Source of the DNA: Spirochaetaceae bacterium
GTDB taxonomy: Bacteria; Spirochaetota; Spirochaetia; SZUA-6; Fen-1364
Assembly (NCBI GenBank): GCA_003170115.1
Contig: PMZS01000007.1
Span: forward strand, 1-6,123
Direction of reading: 5' to 3'
DNA: 6,123 nt
The position numbers and the translations under genes are program-made. The notes under the pieces were generated by a model. The model was not told the DNA's origin. It was given only the letters and a program-made list of their open reading frames with translations, and made no database searches. Shown piece by piece: positions 5,011 to 6,123 of the stretch. Position 1 is the first letter of the stretch. The number at the start of each line of letters is the position of its first letter.

Positions 5011-6123
5011 TCACTTAGCGAGCGACGGGAGCCCGAGGGAGGCGAAGAAAGCATTCGGCAGTGAAATGGCCAAGGCGGGGCTGTTGCTCAGCCGCCATGG
5101 ACCGTGTGCACTTCCTGCCGTTTTCGCGGCCAGGTCTTTGCCGATCCCCCGTGACCTCAGTTCCTTGAAGCGAGCCTTCCCGCGTTTCCACTGTTTCCAG
5201 ATCACGCAGCGTAAACGCCTTCGTGTCCATCCTTCCAAGTCCGTGAGCGTGCTGGGGGTTTCGCAGAATCCAAAGTAGCCCCGCCATCCAAGCATGTATC
5301 TGCGAAGCTCTTCGATCATCCGCTCAATGCTGATTCCGCGTGTTCGCCGCGTCAGTTCCCGAATCCCTTCCTTGAAGCGGAGAATGGCCTTGGGCGCAAT
5401 GCGCCTCTTTACCACTTCTCCACACGTGAAGCTGAACCCGAGAAACTTCCGGTCCTTTGGCCGTGCCACCGCGCTCTTCGAGTCATTCACCTTGAGCCTG
5501 AGCTTTCGAGTGAGGAATCCCTTCACGCCTTCCCTCACCCGCTGGCCCGCACGTTCGCTTTTCACGTAGATATTACTGTCATCCGCGTAACGAACGAAGC
5601 GGTGCCCGCGTCGCTCCAACTCTCGGTCCAAATCGTCAAGCAGCAGATTGGAAAGAAGCGGCGAAAGAGGTCCGCCCTGCGGCGTGCCTTCATCCGTCGG
5701 TCCCACAAGCCCGTTTTCCATCACTCCCGAGTTCAGAAACCCTCGAATCAGTTTCAGCATCCGCTTGTCGCTGATCCTTCGGGCTACGCGACTCATCAGT
5801 ACGTCGTGGTTCACGCGGTCGAAGAATTTTTCCAAATCAAGGTCTACGACCCAGTCGTAGCCTTGCTGGATGTATTCTTGCGCCTGCGCCACTGCCTGAT
5901 GGGCCGATCGCCCTGGCCTGAACCCGTAGCTGTGCTCGCTGAATGTGGGGTCCCATCGCTCTTGCAGCACCTGCAGCACCGCCTGTTGTACGAATCGATC
6001 TACCACTGTCGGGATGCCGAGCTTTCTCATGCCCCCTCCCGATTTCGGTATCTCCACCCGCCTTACAGGCTGTGGCCGATAGGCACCTGCCAAAAGCTGC
6101 TCCTTCAACCGCGGCCAATTCTC
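5011..6123 (-). CDS. ltrA: Group II intron reverse transcriptase/maturase, N-terminus beyond right edge
   Basis: Intron-encoded reverse transcriptase and maturase, 370 residues visible. The frame continues past the edge with no stop. Only the extreme N-terminus is missing, since the first visible residues already precede PVRRVEIPKS (RT motif 0/1). In order: LGIPTVVDRFVQQAV; SYGFRPGRSAHQAV; catalytic Asp in VVDLDLEKFFD; GTPQGGPLSPLLSNLLL; active-site YADD (about 179-182) in RYADDSNIYVKS; KFLGFSF; then the thumb and maturase X domain with GWRGYFGF, RRRLRCVIWKQWKRGKAR and a terminal LPNAFFASLGLPSL. No HNH endonuclease follows, as in class C maturases. It looks complete and intact in the visible part. 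The TTG at 6108 is an internal codon, not the start. Domain V begins 17 nt after the TGA. Confidence 0.92.
   Translation of the reverse strand, partial: ENWPRLKEQLLAGAYRPQPVRRVEIPKSGGGMRKLGIPTVVDRFVQQAVLQVLQERWDPTFSEHSYGFRPGRSAHQAVAQAQEYIQQGYDWVVDLDLEKFFDRVNHDVLMSRVARRISDKRMLKLIRGFLNSGVMENGLVGPTDEGTPQGGPLSPLLSNLLLDDLDRELERRGHRFVRYADDSNIYVKSERAGQRVREGVKGFLTRKLRLKVNDSKSAVARPKDRKFLGFSFTCGEVVKRRIAPKAILRFKEGIRELTRRTRGISIERMIEELRRYMLGWRGYFGFCETPSTLTDLEGWTRRRLRCVIWKQWKRGKARFKELRSRGIGKDLAAKTAGSAHGPWRLSNSPALAISLPNAFFASLGLPSLAK

Larger units (their letters stand above)
4924..6123 (-). mobile_element. Group II intron 2, 3' portion (maturase plus domains V and VI), probably class IIC
   Basis: The right-hand retroelement, read on the minus strand: maturase gene (5011-6123), then domain V 17 nt after its stop, then a domain VI-like hairpin with an unpaired A near the 3' end. 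The 3' boundary is placed at about 4924, after CCTATGTCTAT. This leaves the candidate branch-point A eight nt from the end and gives the usual AY ending. The 5' half lies beyond the right edge. Class C is supported by the CGC triad in domain V and by a maturase ending without an endonuclease domain. Class C introns usually insert after terminator or attC-like hairpins, which cannot be tested here because the 5' exon is outside the window. Confidence 0.8.

Noticed and set aside
5011..6123. Right-hand reverse transcriptase as a DGR RT serving the candidate variable region
   Set aside because: It has a maturase X domain and is followed by domain V, so it is a group II intron RT; no template repeat lies beside it.

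Overview
This is a bacterial accessory-type segment of moderately high GC. It has no ribosomal or housekeeping marker that fixes a lineage. Two unrelated group II introns, both on the minus strand, flank a short plus-strand operon for secreted proteins. I cannot name the phylum. Intron load, caspase/formylglycine-generating-enzyme-like (FGE-like) fusion proteins and carbohydrate-active neighbours suit large-genome environmental or metagenomic bacteria, but that is only an impression.

Layout. (1) 1 to about 1407, minus strand: the 5' part of a group II intron. Its structured RNA region (about 796-1407) leads into a reverse transcriptase/maturase gene starting at 795 and cut by the left edge at the FADD active-site motif. 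(2) About 1408-1556: leader of the operon. (3) 1557-3815, plus strand: a 752-residue secreted multidomain protein with signal peptide, caspase-like protease, short PEGA-like domain, FGE-sulfatase/C-type-lectin-fold domain and C-terminal F5/8 type C (discoidin) carbohydrate-binding-like domain. (4) 3818-4579, plus strand: a secreted NodB-type polysaccharide deacetylase starting 2 nt after the previous stop. (5) 4580-about 4923: no recognisable gene; a 27-nt pure pyrimidine tract is its only clear feature. (6) About 4924-6123, minus strand: the 3' part of a second group II intron, with maturase gene, domain V and a probable domain VI. The CGC triad in domain V and the C-terminal maturase sequence point to class C (IIC).

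How the genes may work together. The two operon proteins are probably exported and translationally coupled. One carries a protease domain joined to two likely ligand-binding domains, and the other should remove acetyl groups from an N-acetylated polysaccharide. A shared role at the cell envelope or an external glycan is an inference.

The most interesting signal is the end of the FGE-like domain (3231-3359). It has no FGE catalytic cysteines, its codon use differs sharply from the sequence just downstream, and it contains a run of 14 codons all ending in C or T. This resembles the variable region of a diversity-generating retroelement (DGR) target. No template repeat or DGR-type reverse transcriptase is visible in the window, so this remains a hypothesis.
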